5,845 nt of DNA from Bacillota bacterium (GTDB taxonomy: Bacteria; Bacillota; Sulfobacillia; RBS10-35; JAJYVN01), in NCBI GenBank assembly GCA_021827805.1, contig JAKAUG010000450.1, positions 1 to 5,845 on the forward strand, written 5' to 3'. The notes beneath the pieces were generated by a model. That model was not told where the DNA came from. It did not search any database and saw nothing but the letters and a program-made list of their open reading frames with translations. A program made the translations under genes and the position numbers. Positions 1-5,800 of the stretch are shown here, in pieces; the first letter of the stretch is position 1, and each line of letters opens with the position of its first letter.

Positions 1-578
1 ACCGGGCCTGCATCTGGGTGGTGGCCGGCCTGGCCGAGCGAGAGGGGGCCCAGGTGTACAACAGCGCCGTCCTGCTGGACCCGGGGGGCAGGGTTGTTCT
101 GCGCCACCGCAAGATCCACGAACTGGCGCTGGCGCGCCACCTGTATCAGGTGGGAGACAGCCTGGCGGTGGCACGCACCAGCCTTGGCACCATCGGCCTC
201 GCCATCTGCGCCGACCTGTTCCCCTCCCACGTGGCCCTGGGGCACGCCCTGGCGCGTATGGGCGCAGGCGTGATCCTCTCCCCCTGCGCTTGGGCCGTGC
301 CCGCCACACACGACCAGACGCGGCAGCCCTATGGGGCGCTCTGGCTGGAGTCCTACGGGGCCCTCGCCCGCGAAAGCAACGTGGGTGTGGTGGGTGTCAG
401 CTCGGTGGGGCCGTTGGAGGCCGGGCCCTGGGCCGGACGGCGATGCATCGGCTGCTCGCTGGCGATGGGGCCGGGAGGCACGGTCCTGGACAGGGCGCCC
501 TACGGTGAACAGGCCGAGTGCCTGCGGGTGGTGGACATCCCCTGGCCGCAGGCGGGCCGGGAGCCTGATGAACCCTGA
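1..578 (+). CDS. Nitrilase-superfamily carbon-nitrogen hydrolase, 3' part
   Basis: This gene is cut by the left edge; the frame is open from base 3, giving 191 visible residues, and the stop is TGA at 576-578. Family members are usually about 260-300 residues, so roughly the first third is missing. Enzymes of this superfamily hydrolyse nitriles, amides or N-carbamoyl compounds with a Glu-Lys-Cys triad. Numbering from the first visible codon, the catalytic Lys is K37 in RHRKIHE and the nucleophile is C69 in GLAICADLFP, which matches the family pattern GxxICYDxxFP with Ala in place of Tyr. The segment GAGVILSPCAW (88-97) matches the strand after the nucleophile elbow. The catalytic Glu would lie upstream of the window. 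The GTG at 18 is internal to the fold and not the start. The substrate cannot be told from this part. The gene converges on the minus-strand cluster and need not be related to it in function. Confidence 0.85.
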   Translation, partial: RACIWVVAGLAEREGAQVYNSAVLLDPGGRVVLRHRKIHELALARHLYQVGDSLAVARTSLGTIGLAICADLFPSHVALGHALARMGAGVILSPCAWAVPATHDQTRQPYGALWLESYGALARESNVGVVGVSSVGPLEAGPWAGRRCIGCSLAMGPGGTVLDRAPYGEQAECLRVVDIPWPQAGREPDEP

Positions 579-595
579 GCGGGTCAGGCCCCGCT
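578..595. terminator. Hairpin at the convergent gene junction, possible bidirectional terminator
   Basis: A perfect 6-bp inverted repeat is formed by AGCGGG (578-583) and CCCGCT (590-595) with a 6-base loop. It covers the last base of the hydrolase stop and the end of rsfS including its stop. No T-run follows on either strand, so it is not a classical intrinsic terminator. It is the only structure at this tail-to-tail junction that could stop transcription from both sides. In DNA this rich in GC, a 6-bp stem can also arise by chance. Confidence 0.3.
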
Positions 596-997
596 GAGCA
601 GAGCAGGCATCTCCTCTGTCCAGTCATGGCGTGGGGCATCTCCCCACAGGCGTTCCAGATCGAAATACTCGCGCACCGCGTCCTGAAAGACGTGGACCAA
701 CACGTCACCGCAGTCCAGGCACACCCAGCGGCCCTCCGCATACCCCTCACTGCGCAGGACCGGGAGGCCGTGCTCGCGCAGCGCCTCGTGCACCGCGTCG
801 CAGAGCGCCTGCACGCCAAGACGCGAGCCGCTGCTGGCCACCACAAAGTGGTCGGCCACGGACGTCAGGGCGGAGACGTCCAGCACCGTCACGGCATGAG
901 CCTTCTTGGCGACCAGGGTCTGGCAGATCAATGCCGTCTCGGCCGTGGCCTCGTGCTGCTCCAGGTTGGGCAGTTCGTGTCCCTCCTCGCCCTGCAT
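584..997 (-). CDS. rsfS: Ribosomal silencing factor RsfS (Iojap/DUF143 family)
   Basis: The product binds uL14 on the 50S subunit and blocks joining to 30S, which lowers translation when nutrients are scarce. As drawn it has 137 residues; family members are about 105-130. Family blocks are seen in order: TVLDVSALTSVADHFVVASSGS (37-58, with the conserved Asp residues), SEG (83-85), WVCLDCGDVLVHVF (91-104) and REYFDLERLW (109-118). The usual REYY is REYF here. It is the last gene of the minus-strand cluster, 24 bases after yqeK, which is its normal neighbour in Bacillota. The start is uncertain. The ATG at 997 has only a weak upstream SD, while a strong GGAGGG at 981-986 lies inside the frame, 7 bases before a CTG codon at 971-973. 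That start would give 129 residues. The family assignment does not depend on this choice. Confidence 0.93.
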   Translation of the reverse strand: MQGEEGHELPNLEQHEATAETALICQTLVAKKAHAVTVLDVSALTSVADHFVVASSGSRLGVQALCDAVHEALREHGLPVLRSEGYAEGRWVCLDCGDVLVHVFQDAVREYFDLERLWGDAPRHDWTEEMPALLSGA

Positions 998-1021
998 GCT
1001 ACGCCTGGCTCTGCGGCTCGG

Positions 1022-1633
1022 TCAACGCGAGGAAGTACCAGGACCGCCGGAAGCTGGCGCGCCGCGGCGGCTCAGGAGCGCGTTGCGCGCCTGGACCGTG
1101 CGCACGGAGATCGGCCGACCCCTGTCCAGGAGCCGGCGCAGCGAACCCTCCAGGGCCGCCAGGGTTGCGGACTCCAGGTCCTGGTCCGCCAGGATGCGCA
1201 ACTCGGCGAGTTCTGGTTCGGCGTGTCCCGGCTCGAGGAGGTCGGCCAGATAGACAAGGCAGTCCAGGGGCCCCATGTCCGCGGCGCCGGTGGTATGCCG
1301 GTCCACCGACCTCAGCACGGCGGCGCTGAGGTCGGGCCAGCGCTCCGGCAGCAGCCTTGCGGCCACCGGCCCGTGCAGGGTGGACGAGACGACCTGTGCC
1401 GGCTCCTGGTCGGCGTCGGGCACGCCCGCGCGAAGGGCCAGGGCCACGATCTCGCTGGCGGACACCTCACGATACCAGTCGTGCAGCCACCCCGCCAATT
1501 CAGCGTCCCTGGGATCGAGGCCGTGGCGCAGGGCCAGGCGACGGGCCGTCTCGGCCACCCGCGCGCAGTGCTCGGCGCGAGGGGCGCTCAACTGCGCGCG
1601 CACGGCCGCGGCCACCTCATCCAGCTCGGGCAC
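1022..1633 (-). CDS. yqeK: HD-domain Ap4A hydrolase YqeK (symmetrical type)
   Basis: Characterised YqeK proteins split diadenosine tetraphosphate into two ADP with a metal centre held by HD-domain residues, removing a stress-linked dinucleotide. The 203-residue product shows the HD-domain ligands in order: H22 in the EHCARVAETA helix, the paired H51-D52 in GWLHDW, H87 in TLHGPVAA, H113 in DRHTTG and D131 in VYLADLLEPGH. The blocks HTTG and YLAD-x-x-EP are typical of YqeK and set it apart from other HD proteins. The start is GTG at 1633, supported by GGAGGG at 1641-1646 with a 7-base spacer. It lies 27 bases after nadD, and its C-terminal end runs into a low-complexity Gly/Pro/Ser tail. The nadD-yqeK-rsfS order is standard in Bacillota. 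The catalytic activity is inferred from the family. Confidence 0.93.
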   Translation of the reverse strand: MPELDEVAAAVRAQLSAPRAEHCARVAETARRLALRHGLDPRDAELAGWLHDWYREVSASEIVALALRAGVPDADQEPAQVVSSTLHGPVAARLLPERWPDLSAAVLRSVDRHTTGAADMGPLDCLVYLADLLEPGHAEPELAELRILADQDLESATLAALEGSLRRLLDRGRPISVRTVQARNALLSRRGAPASGGPGTSSR

Positions 1634-1660
1634 ACTCGGTCCCTCCGTCCTCCAGGGGCC

Positions 1661-2269
1661 CTACGCTCCCGCCACGTAGAGTCCCCGCCGCCGGATGTAG
1701 GCGCGCACCGTCTCGGGCACCAGATAGCGCAGCGGTTCTCCGGCCTGCGCCCGCCGCCGCAGGTCCCGGGAGGAGATGTCCAACAAGGGCACCTCCAGAA
1801 GCTCAAGCTGGGGGCGCGCCTGGACGGGCCGCTCGGCGAGCCAGCGCTCCACCGCCTGGCGGGGCCAGCCGGGGCGCAGAAGACCGACGAAGGTGGCCAG
1901 GCGGTACAACCGCTCCGGGTCGTGCCAGGTGTGCAGCTCCGTCACGCTGTCCGTGCCCAGGAGCCAGAAGAGGCTCGCCTGAGGGTACTGCGCCTGCAGG
2001 GCGGCCAACGTATCGACGGTGTACGAGGCCCCTGGACGGAGCAACTCGACCTCGCTGCAGCTGAATCCGGGGTGATCGCCAATCGCCGCTCGCACCATCT
2101 CCAGGCGGTCGGCCGCCGGGCTAACGCCCTCCTCCCTCTTGTGCGGTGGCTGGCCCGCGGGGATGAAGAGGACGAGATCCAGCCCGAGCCGCAGGCGCGC
2201 CTCCTCGGCGATGACGAGGTGTCCGAGGTGGATGGGATCGAACGTGCCGCCCAAGAGCCCGACACGCAC
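1661..2269 (-). CDS. nadD: Nicotinate-nucleotide adenylyltransferase NadD
   Basis: NadD joins nicotinate mononucleotide and ATP to give deamido-NAD and pyrophosphate, a step used by both de novo and salvage NAD synthesis in the cytoplasm. With the start chosen here, the protein has 202 residues, normal for the family. It has the nucleotidyltransferase motif GGTFDPIHLGH (7-17) with both His residues, PPHK (41-44), SYTVDTL (82-88), GTDS (105-108), and the second ATP-binding motif ISSRDLRRR (165-173), followed by VPETVRAYI (184-192). The open frame extends 42 codons further upstream into obg, but that extension has no family match. The GTG at 2269 has a strong SD and places the Rossmann strand RVGLLGGTFDP directly at the N-terminus, as is usual. 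The gene begins 16 bases after obg and ends 27 bases before yqeK. Confidence 0.95.
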   Translation of the reverse strand: MRVGLLGGTFDPIHLGHLVIAEEARLRLGLDLVLFIPAGQPPHKREEGVSPAADRLEMVRAAIGDHPGFSCSEVELLRPGASYTVDTLAALQAQYPQASLFWLLGTDSVTELHTWHDPERLYRLATFVGLLRPGWPRQAVERWLAERPVQARPQLELLEVPLLDISSRDLRRRAQAGEPLRYLVPETVRAYIRRRGLYVAGA

Positions 2270-2275
2270 GGCCGA

Positions 2276-2287
2276 CCCTCCCCTCCT
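2276..2287 (-). promoter_or_regulatory. Ribosome binding site that sets the nadD start
   Basis: The minus strand reads AGGAGGGGAGGG, ending 6 bases before GTG at 2269. Its first two bases are part of the TAG stop of obg, so ribosomes ending obg would sit on the nadD initiation site. This suggests translational coupling and argues against the longer open frame that begins inside obg. Confidence 0.8.
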
Positions 2288-3611
2288 AGCCGTCCTCGCC
2301 GGGAAGCGGCTCAGCTTCCCACTCGGCGGGCTTGCCGTCCTCACCCAGCGTGAAGGTCCACTCCCCAAGGCGCACCGCATCCCCGGGCGCGACACCCACG
2401 CGCCGCAGCAGGCTGTCGACCCCAGAACGCAGGACCGCCGCCAACAGATAGTCGAGCGCCTCCGCGTTGTCGAGGTCCGCCATCAGGCTCAGCCGCTCCA
2501 GCGTGGGGTCCTGGAGCCGCCAGACCCCGTCGGCCTCCCGTACCACCGAGCGTCGGCGACCGCCACCCCTGACCACCACCACGTCCTCGGTTTGCTCGCC
2601 CGGCAGGGGCAGGCGGGGGGGCTGCCGCTCGAGCAGTTCGAGGAGCATCCGCACCAGTTCCTCTGTGCCCTGGCCCGCGGCCGCCGAGAGTCCCACAAAC
2701 CCCGCCAGATCTCGGGCGGCGTCGCGCAGAGCGGGCGCGTGGCCCTCCCACGCGGGCAGGTCCGCCTTGTTGGCGGCCAGGATGCGCGGGCGCGCCGCCA
2801 GTTCCGGGCTCTTGTACCGCAACTCGGCCTCGATGATGCCGAAGTCCTCCACTGGGTCCCGTCCCTCGCTGCCCGCGGCGTCCACGACGTGCACGAGCAC
2901 CCGGCAGCGACTCAGGTGGCGCAGAAACTCGTTGCCGAGTCCCCGCCCCTCGTGCGCACCCTCCACCAGACCGGGGATGTCCGCCAGGACCATTTCCCGG
3001 CTGTCGCGGCGCACCACCGCCAGCTGGGGCTCGAGCGTCGAGAATGGATAGGCGGCGATGCGCGGCCGCGCCGCCGACACCGCCGCCAACAGCGTGGACT
3101 TGCCGGCGTTGGGCATGCCCAGCAGCCCGACGTCCGCCAGGACCCGCAGTTCCAACGCCAACGAGATCTGCTGCCCGGGTTCGCCGCGTTCCGCGAAGCG
3201 CGGAGACTGCCGGACACTCGATGCGAAACGGGCGTTGCCCCGGCCGCCCTGGCCGCCCCGTGCCACCAGCAGCGTCTGTCCAGCCTCCAGCACCTCGGCG
3301 AGCACCTGCCCGCTCTCGCGGTCGGTGGCCACCGTGCCGAGCGGCACGGGGATCCGCAGCGTCTCTCCGTCCCGCCCCCGGCGGTTCGAGTTGCCTCCGG
3401 CCTCGCCGTCGAGCGCCCGGAATTCTCGTCGGTGTTGAAAGGAGATGAGCGTGGCGAGCTCGGGATCGCCGACCAGGACGACATCGCCGCCCCGGCCTCC
3501 GTCACCGCCGCTGGGTCCCCCCATGGGGACATACTTCTCGCGCCGAAACGCGACCACACCGCGGCCTCCGTCACCGGAACGCACCAGGCATTGCGCCTGA
3601 TCGATGAACAC
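2286..3611 (-). CDS. obg: GTPase Obg (CgtA) with C-terminal OCT domain
   Basis: Obg is an essential GTPase that binds the 50S subunit late in assembly and links ribosome building to guanine-nucleotide levels. The protein is 441 residues from GTG at 3611. Its N-terminus FIDQAQCLVRSGDGGRG matches the family start MFVDxxxIxVxxGDGG. The glycine-rich Obg fold fills about 1-155 (REKYVPMGGPSGGDGGRGGDV at 24-44 is typical). The G domain follows: G1 GMPNAGKS (165-172), G2 Thr in FSTLEP (190-195), G3 DIPG (211-214), G4 NKAD (281-284) and G5 SAA (309-311). The OCT domain, found in Gram-positive Obg, covers about 345-430, with an acidic end. A GTG five codons upstream (3626) is in frame, but it overlaps the SD and would add residues the family lacks. 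The gene follows rpmA by 81 bases, which is the usual rpmA-obg pairing. Confidence 0.97.
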   Translation of the reverse strand: MFIDQAQCLVRSGDGGRGVVAFRREKYVPMGGPSGGDGGRGGDVVLVGDPELATLISFQHRREFRALDGEAGGNSNRRGRDGETLRIPVPLGTVATDRESGQVLAEVLEAGQTLLVARGGQGGRGNARFASSVRQSPRFAERGEPGQQISLALELRVLADVGLLGMPNAGKSTLLAAVSAARPRIAAYPFSTLEPQLAVVRRDSREMVLADIPGLVEGAHEGRGLGNEFLRHLSRCRVLVHVVDAAGSEGRDPVEDFGIIEAELRYKSPELAARPRILAANKADLPAWEGHAPALRDAARDLAGFVGLSAAAGQGTEELVRMLLELLERQPPRLPLPGEQTEDVVVVRGGGRRRSVVREADGVWRLQDPTLERLSLMADLDNAEALDYLLAAVLRSGVDSLLRRVGVAPGDAVRLGEWTFTLGEDGKPAEWEAEPLPGEDG

Positions 3612-3692
3612 CTGGCAACCCTCCACCCCAAAGCCGCGGCCCGCCCGGGAACAGCATGCCCCGGCGGGCCGGCGGCGCGGGACCGGGGATGC
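3612..3692 (-). other. rpmA-obg spacer, no clear terminator
   Basis: This 81-base gap is the largest inside the rplU-rsfS run. It is dense in C and G and can form short GC stems around 3660-3676, but no T-run follows them on the minus strand. I see no TTGACA-like or TATAAT-like pair. Read-through from rpmA into obg is therefore the simplest reading, though a weak promoter or Rho-dependent stop cannot be excluded. Confidence 0.5.
3619..3624 (-). promoter_or_regulatory. Ribosome binding site that sets the obg start
   Basis: GGAGGG on the minus strand lies 7 bases before GTG at 3611. The upstream in-frame GTG (3624-3626) shares a base with this site and cannot use it. The choice agrees with the conserved Obg N-terminus. 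Confidence 0.8.
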
Positions 3693-3983
3693 CTACTGTG
3701 CCTCGCTGGCGGGCAGAACGCTCACGCGCTTGCGCCCGCCGGGACCGGTGGCGAAGTGCACCACGCCCTGCACCATGGCGAACAGCGTATCATCGGACCC
3801 GCGCCCCACACCCGCACCGGCGCGAACCGGCGTACCGCGCTGGCGGACCAGGATGCTCCCGGCCGTGACGATCTGGCCGTCGAAGCGCTTGATCCCCAGG
3901 TACTGGGGCTGGCTGTCCCGACCGTTGCGCGAGCTGCCGCCGCCCTTTTTATGCGCGAACCGCTGCAGGTCAAAACTCCACAT
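3693..3983 (-). CDS. rpmA: Large ribosomal subunit protein bL27 with Prp-type N-terminal extension
   Basis: bL27 sits near the peptidyl transferase centre, and its N-terminal tail reaches the CCA ends of tRNAs. The 96-residue product starts at ATG 3983. It has the core blocks [22 protein letters not shown] (12-33), [16 protein letters not shown] (36-51), [11 protein letters not shown] (59-69) and the C-terminal RKRVSVLPA (84-92). Residues 1-9, MWSFDLQRF, form the extension known in Bacillota and some other phyla, which must be cut off to expose the functional tail beginning AHKKG. The usual extension ends LQFF or LQLF; here it ends LQRF. The gene starts 7 bases after prp, with an AGGGGTGA SD that overlaps the prp stop, so the two are probably coupled. 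The frame stays open far upstream across prp, but that part is only a shadow. Confidence 0.97.
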   Translation of the reverse strand: MWSFDLQRFAHKKGGGSSRNGRDSQPQYLGIKRFDGQIVTAGSILVRQRGTPVRAGAGVGRGSDDTLFAMVQGVVHFATGPGGRKRVSVLPASEAQ

Positions 3984-3990
3984 CGCGCCG

Positions 3991-4335
3991 TCACCCCTTT
4001 GGCTGTCGGGCCTGCTCGCACAGACGCACCGCGTCCGGGTGCGCCGCCTGGATCTCCCGCAGGCCCAGCCACATGGTCTCAAGCACATCCGCCGCCCGGG
4101 CCCCGAGGCTCGGCCCGAGCTCCCGGGGGAGCAGGCAATCGAAGTGCCCGGGCCCCTCGCGCACCTGGACCGCGAGGCCGAGGTGGCGCTCCAGGCCCAG
4201 AGCGGCCGTCTGGACCAGGGCCGACACCGCGGCGCAGACCATGTCCTCGCCCGCGGGTCCCTGGCCGGCGTGTCCCGCGGTGCTGTATCCACAGGCGCGG
4301 CCCGCCGCGTCCCGGTACAGCGCCACACGCACCAT
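3991..4335 (-). CDS. prp: Ribosomal-processing cysteine protease Prp (YsxB)
   Basis: Prp removes the N-terminal extension of bL27, a step shown to be essential in Staphylococcus aureus. The 114-residue product has the two family blocks close together: [20 protein letters not shown] at 21-40. This contains H22 and C34, the same positions as the catalytic dyad of the staphylococcal enzyme. The remainder, with [18 protein letters not shown] (52-69) and the helix [26 protein letters not shown] (80-105), fits the usual length and fold. The start is ATG 4335 with GGAGGT just upstream. It lies 11 bases after rplU and 7 bases before rpmA, the place where this gene is found in Bacillota. Its presence next to a bL27 with an extension makes the pair consistent in function. 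Confidence 0.95.
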   Translation of the reverse strand: MVRVALYRDAAGRACGYSTAGHAGQGPAGEDMVCAAVSALVQTAALGLERHLGLAVQVREGPGHFDCLLPRELGPSLGARAADVLETMWLGLREIQAAHPDAVRLCEQARQPKG

Positions 4336-4346
4336 CTCGACCTCCG

Positions 4347-4679
4347 CTACGCCTCGGCCTCCGCGTGCGCCTCACGGATCTCAAGGATGCGGACGCGCGT
4401 CAGATCCTGACGATGGCCGGTCTTGCGACGGTAGTTGACCTTGGACTTGTACCGAAACACGTCGATCTTGCGTCCGCGGACCTGGGCCTCGATGCGGCCC
4501 ACGACCACCGCGCCGGAAACAAGCGGATCTCCAGGGACCAGGCGTCCATCACCGGACAAACAGAGCACGCGCTCAAAGGTGATCTCGTCCCCGGCCTTGC
4601 CGGGGCAGCGCTCCACCTCGACCACGTCGCCCTGAGTGACCCGGATCTGCTTGCCCCCCGTCTCGACGACGGCATACAT
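4347..4679 (-). CDS. rplU: Large ribosomal subunit protein bL21
   Basis: bL21 binds 23S rRNA near bL20 in the 50S subunit. The product has 110 residues from ATG 4679; family members are about 100-105, the excess being an Ala/Glu-rich tail (EAHAEAEA). Family blocks seen are MYAVVETGGKQIRV (1-14), GDEITFERVLCL (30-41), VVVGRIEAQVRGRKIDVFRYKSK (58-80) and the signature NYRRKTGHRQDLTRVRILEI (82-101). An in-frame extension of 27 codons up to 4760 exists, but it is Arg/Gly-rich, unlike the family, and would run across the promoter. The start chosen has GGGAGGA upstream with a 7-base spacer. It is the first gene after the promoter at 4744-4773, so it probably heads the rplU-prp-rpmA-obg-nadD-yqeK-rsfS transcript. 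Confidence 0.96.
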   Translation of the reverse strand: MYAVVETGGKQIRVTQGDVVEVERCPGKAGDEITFERVLCLSGDGRLVPGDPLVSGAVVVGRIEAQVRGRKIDVFRYKSKVNYRRKTGHRQDLTRVRILEIREAHAEAEA

Positions 4680-4686
4680 CACGCAA

Positions 4687-4709
4687 TCCTCCCGCGGCCG
4701 AGCGGCCGC
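4687..4709 (-). promoter_or_regulatory. rplU leader hairpin next to the ribosome binding site
   Basis: On the minus strand GCGGCC (4709-4704) and GGCCGC (4699-4694) form a perfect 6-bp stem with a GCTC loop. The SD GGGAGGA (4693-4687) begins at the next base after the stem. A stem touching the SD can affect initiation. Many Bacillota have an rplU leader RNA involved in ribosomal-protein autoregulation; this one sits in the same place, but I cannot match its structure by eye. The stem could also reflect high GC alone. Confidence 0.4.
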
Positions 4710-4743
4710 CTGCCGCCGCCGACCAGCGGGGCCCGTGCCCCCG

Positions 4744-4773
4744 ATGCTAGCCAGTCCCACGGCAAAGTGTCAA
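4744..4773 (-). promoter_or_regulatory. Sigma70/SigA-type promoter for rplU operon
   Basis: The minus strand has a perfect -35 TTGACA (4773-4768), an 18-base spacer and a -10 TAGCAT (4749-4744, four of six matches to TATAAT). Transcription would start near 4735-4739, leaving a leader of about 55-60 bases before rplU. A consensus -35 in such GC-rich DNA, placed 26 bases after the rplL stop and at a sensible distance before rplU, is unlikely to be chance. Confidence 0.7.
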
Positions 4774-4798
4774 CCGCGCAGCCTCCAAGGGCACGTGG

Positions 4799-5182
4799 CT
4801 ACTTGACCTTGACGGTCGCGCCGACCTCTTCCAGCTGTCCCTTGATCGTGGCGGCCTCCTCCTTGGAGACCTTCTCCTTCACGGGCCTGGGGGCGCCATC
4901 CACCAGGTCCTTCGCCTCCTTGAGACCGAGCTGGGTGATGGTGCGCACGACCTTGATGACCTGGATCTTCTTGTCGGCCGGCGCGGCCTCCAGGATGACG
5001 TCGAACTCGGTCTGCTCCTCAACCGGCGCCGCGGCCTGCCCCGCGCCCGCCGGAGCGGCCGCCGGCGCGACGGCCACCGCGGCCGAGACGCCGAACTTGG
5101 TCTCGAACTGCTTGACGAGATCCGCCAACTCCAACACCGTCATGCCCTCGACGACTTCCAGGACCTGCTCCACCTTGGACAC
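4799..5182 (-). CDS. rplL: Large ribosomal subunit protein bL12 (L7/L12)
   Basis: bL12 dimers form the flexible ribosomal stalk and recruit translation GTPases such as EF-Tu and EF-G. The product has 127 residues. The N-terminal dimer domain (1-33, [31 protein letters not shown]) binds the uL10 tail. The hinge (34-56) is Ala/Pro/Gly-rich. The C-terminal domain (58-127) has [22 protein letters not shown] and [14 protein letters not shown], the surface that contacts factors. The open frame reaches back to 5224, with an ATG at 5212, but GTG at 5182 is preferred: it has GGAGGT 7 bases before it and gives the standard N-terminus MSKVEQ. The gene follows rplJ by 51 bases. I see no terminator between its stop and the rplU promoter. 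Confidence 0.97.
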   Translation of the reverse strand: MSKVEQVLEVVEGMTVLELADLVKQFETKFGVSAAVAVAPAAAPAGAGQAAAPVEEQTEFDVILEAAPADKKIQVIKVVRTITQLGLKEAKDLVDGAPRPVKEKVSKEEAATIKGQLEEVGATVKVK

Positions 5183-5189
5183 CTGGGCC

Positions 5190-5195
5190 ACCTCC
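5190..5195 (-). promoter_or_regulatory. Ribosome binding site that sets the rplL start
   Basis: GGAGGT on the minus strand is 7 bases before GTG 5182. The alternative ATG at 5212 has only a distant GAGGT about 13 bases upstream and would add ten residues absent from the bL12 family. Confidence 0.75.
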
Positions 5196-5233
5196 TCAAC
5201 GCTCTCGACCATCCCGCGTCCCAAGACCTCGGT

Positions 5234-5800
5234 CTAAGCGGACTCGGCACCCGCGGCGGCACCGCCGCGCGCCTTTGCCAGCTGATCGGTCAGGCTGGCC
5301 AACTGCCGCAGGGGTGCTCCCAGAACGGTGGCCGTCGCGACCAGCGGGGATGCCAGGGCCGCCGCCACCCGGGCGAGCAGCACCTCACGCGAGGGCAACG
5401 TGGCCAGGGCGGAAACGTCCGCGGCGGCCAGCACCCGCCCCCCGAGGACGCCGCCCTTGAGCGTGAGGCTCTGATGATCCTTGGCGAAGGCCACCAGCTC
5501 CCTGGGCCCGGCAGTCGGGTCCCCGTCGCTGAAGGCGACGGCCGTCGGCCCCTGGAGCATTCCGTCCAGACCGGTGACCCCAGCCTGCTGCCCCGCCAGA
5601 CCGATCAGGGAGTTCTTGACGATGCGGTATTCCACATGCGCGGCCCGCAGGCGCCGCCGCAGCTCCGTGTCCTCGGCCACCTTGAGTCCACGGTAGTCGA
5701 GGACCACCGTGGATGCGGCCCCGTTCAACCGCTCGGCAACCTGAGCCACGGTCCGCTCCTTCTGGATACGCGTCGCGGTCCCCACCTGGCCCCGCGCCAT
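5234..5800 (-). CDS. rplJ: Large ribosomal subunit protein uL10
   Basis: uL10 anchors the bL12 dimers to 23S rRNA at the stalk base. The product has 188 residues, slightly longer than the usual 165-180. Family blocks are TVVLDYRGLKVAEDTELRRRLR (31-52), EYRIVKNSL (57-65), LQGPTAVAFSDGDP (82-95), LKGGVLGGRVL (114-124) and LPSREVLLARV (135-145). The last helix, about 150-178, is the bL12-binding region. It ends in a low-complexity Ala/Gly tail. The start is ATG 5800 with GGGAGGG at 5807-5813 and a 6-base spacer; the GTG at 5836 would add 12 residues that do not look like uL10 and would run across the SD. It is followed by rplL, its normal partner. Confidence 0.97.
   Translation of the reverse strand: MARGQVGTATRIQKERTVAQVAERLNGAASTVVLDYRGLKVAEDTELRRRLRAAHVEYRIVKNSLIGLAGQQAGVTGLDGMLQGPTAVAFSDGDPTAGPRELVAFAKDHQSLTLKGGVLGGRVLAAADVSALATLPSREVLLARVAAALASPLVATATVLGAPLRQLASLTDQLAKARGGAAAGAESA

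Noticed and set aside
626..2353. A plus-strand open frame of 575 codons antisense to rsfS, yqeK and nadD
   Set aside because: Same reason: it shadows three well-conserved genes, its start lies inside rsfS and no domain is recognisable.
2270..2395. A 42-codon upstream extension of nadD
   Set aside because: It overlaps the end of obg, is unlike the family and lies upstream of a strong SD that fits the GTG at 2269.
3654..3680. GC-rich inverted repeats between rpmA and obg, as a terminator
   Set aside because: Stems are only 4-5 bp and no T-run follows on the minus strand; such repeats are common by chance at this GC content.
4727..4743. A GGGGC/GCCCC hairpin just before the rplU leader, as a terminator for rplL
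   Set aside because: The stem is short, has no T-run, lies beyond the -10 element and overlaps the expected transcription start.
4680..4760. A 27-codon upstream extension of rplU
   Set aside because: It is Arg/Gly-rich, would cover the promoter -10 region and the SD, and bL21 proteins begin at MYAVVETGG.
2139..5237. A plus-strand open frame of 1032 codons antisense to obg, rpmA, prp, rplU and rplL
   Set aside because: It runs opposite to five confidently identified genes, has low-complexity Arg/Pro/Ala-rich composition and matches no family I know. Long antisense frames are expected where codon third positions are mostly G or C.
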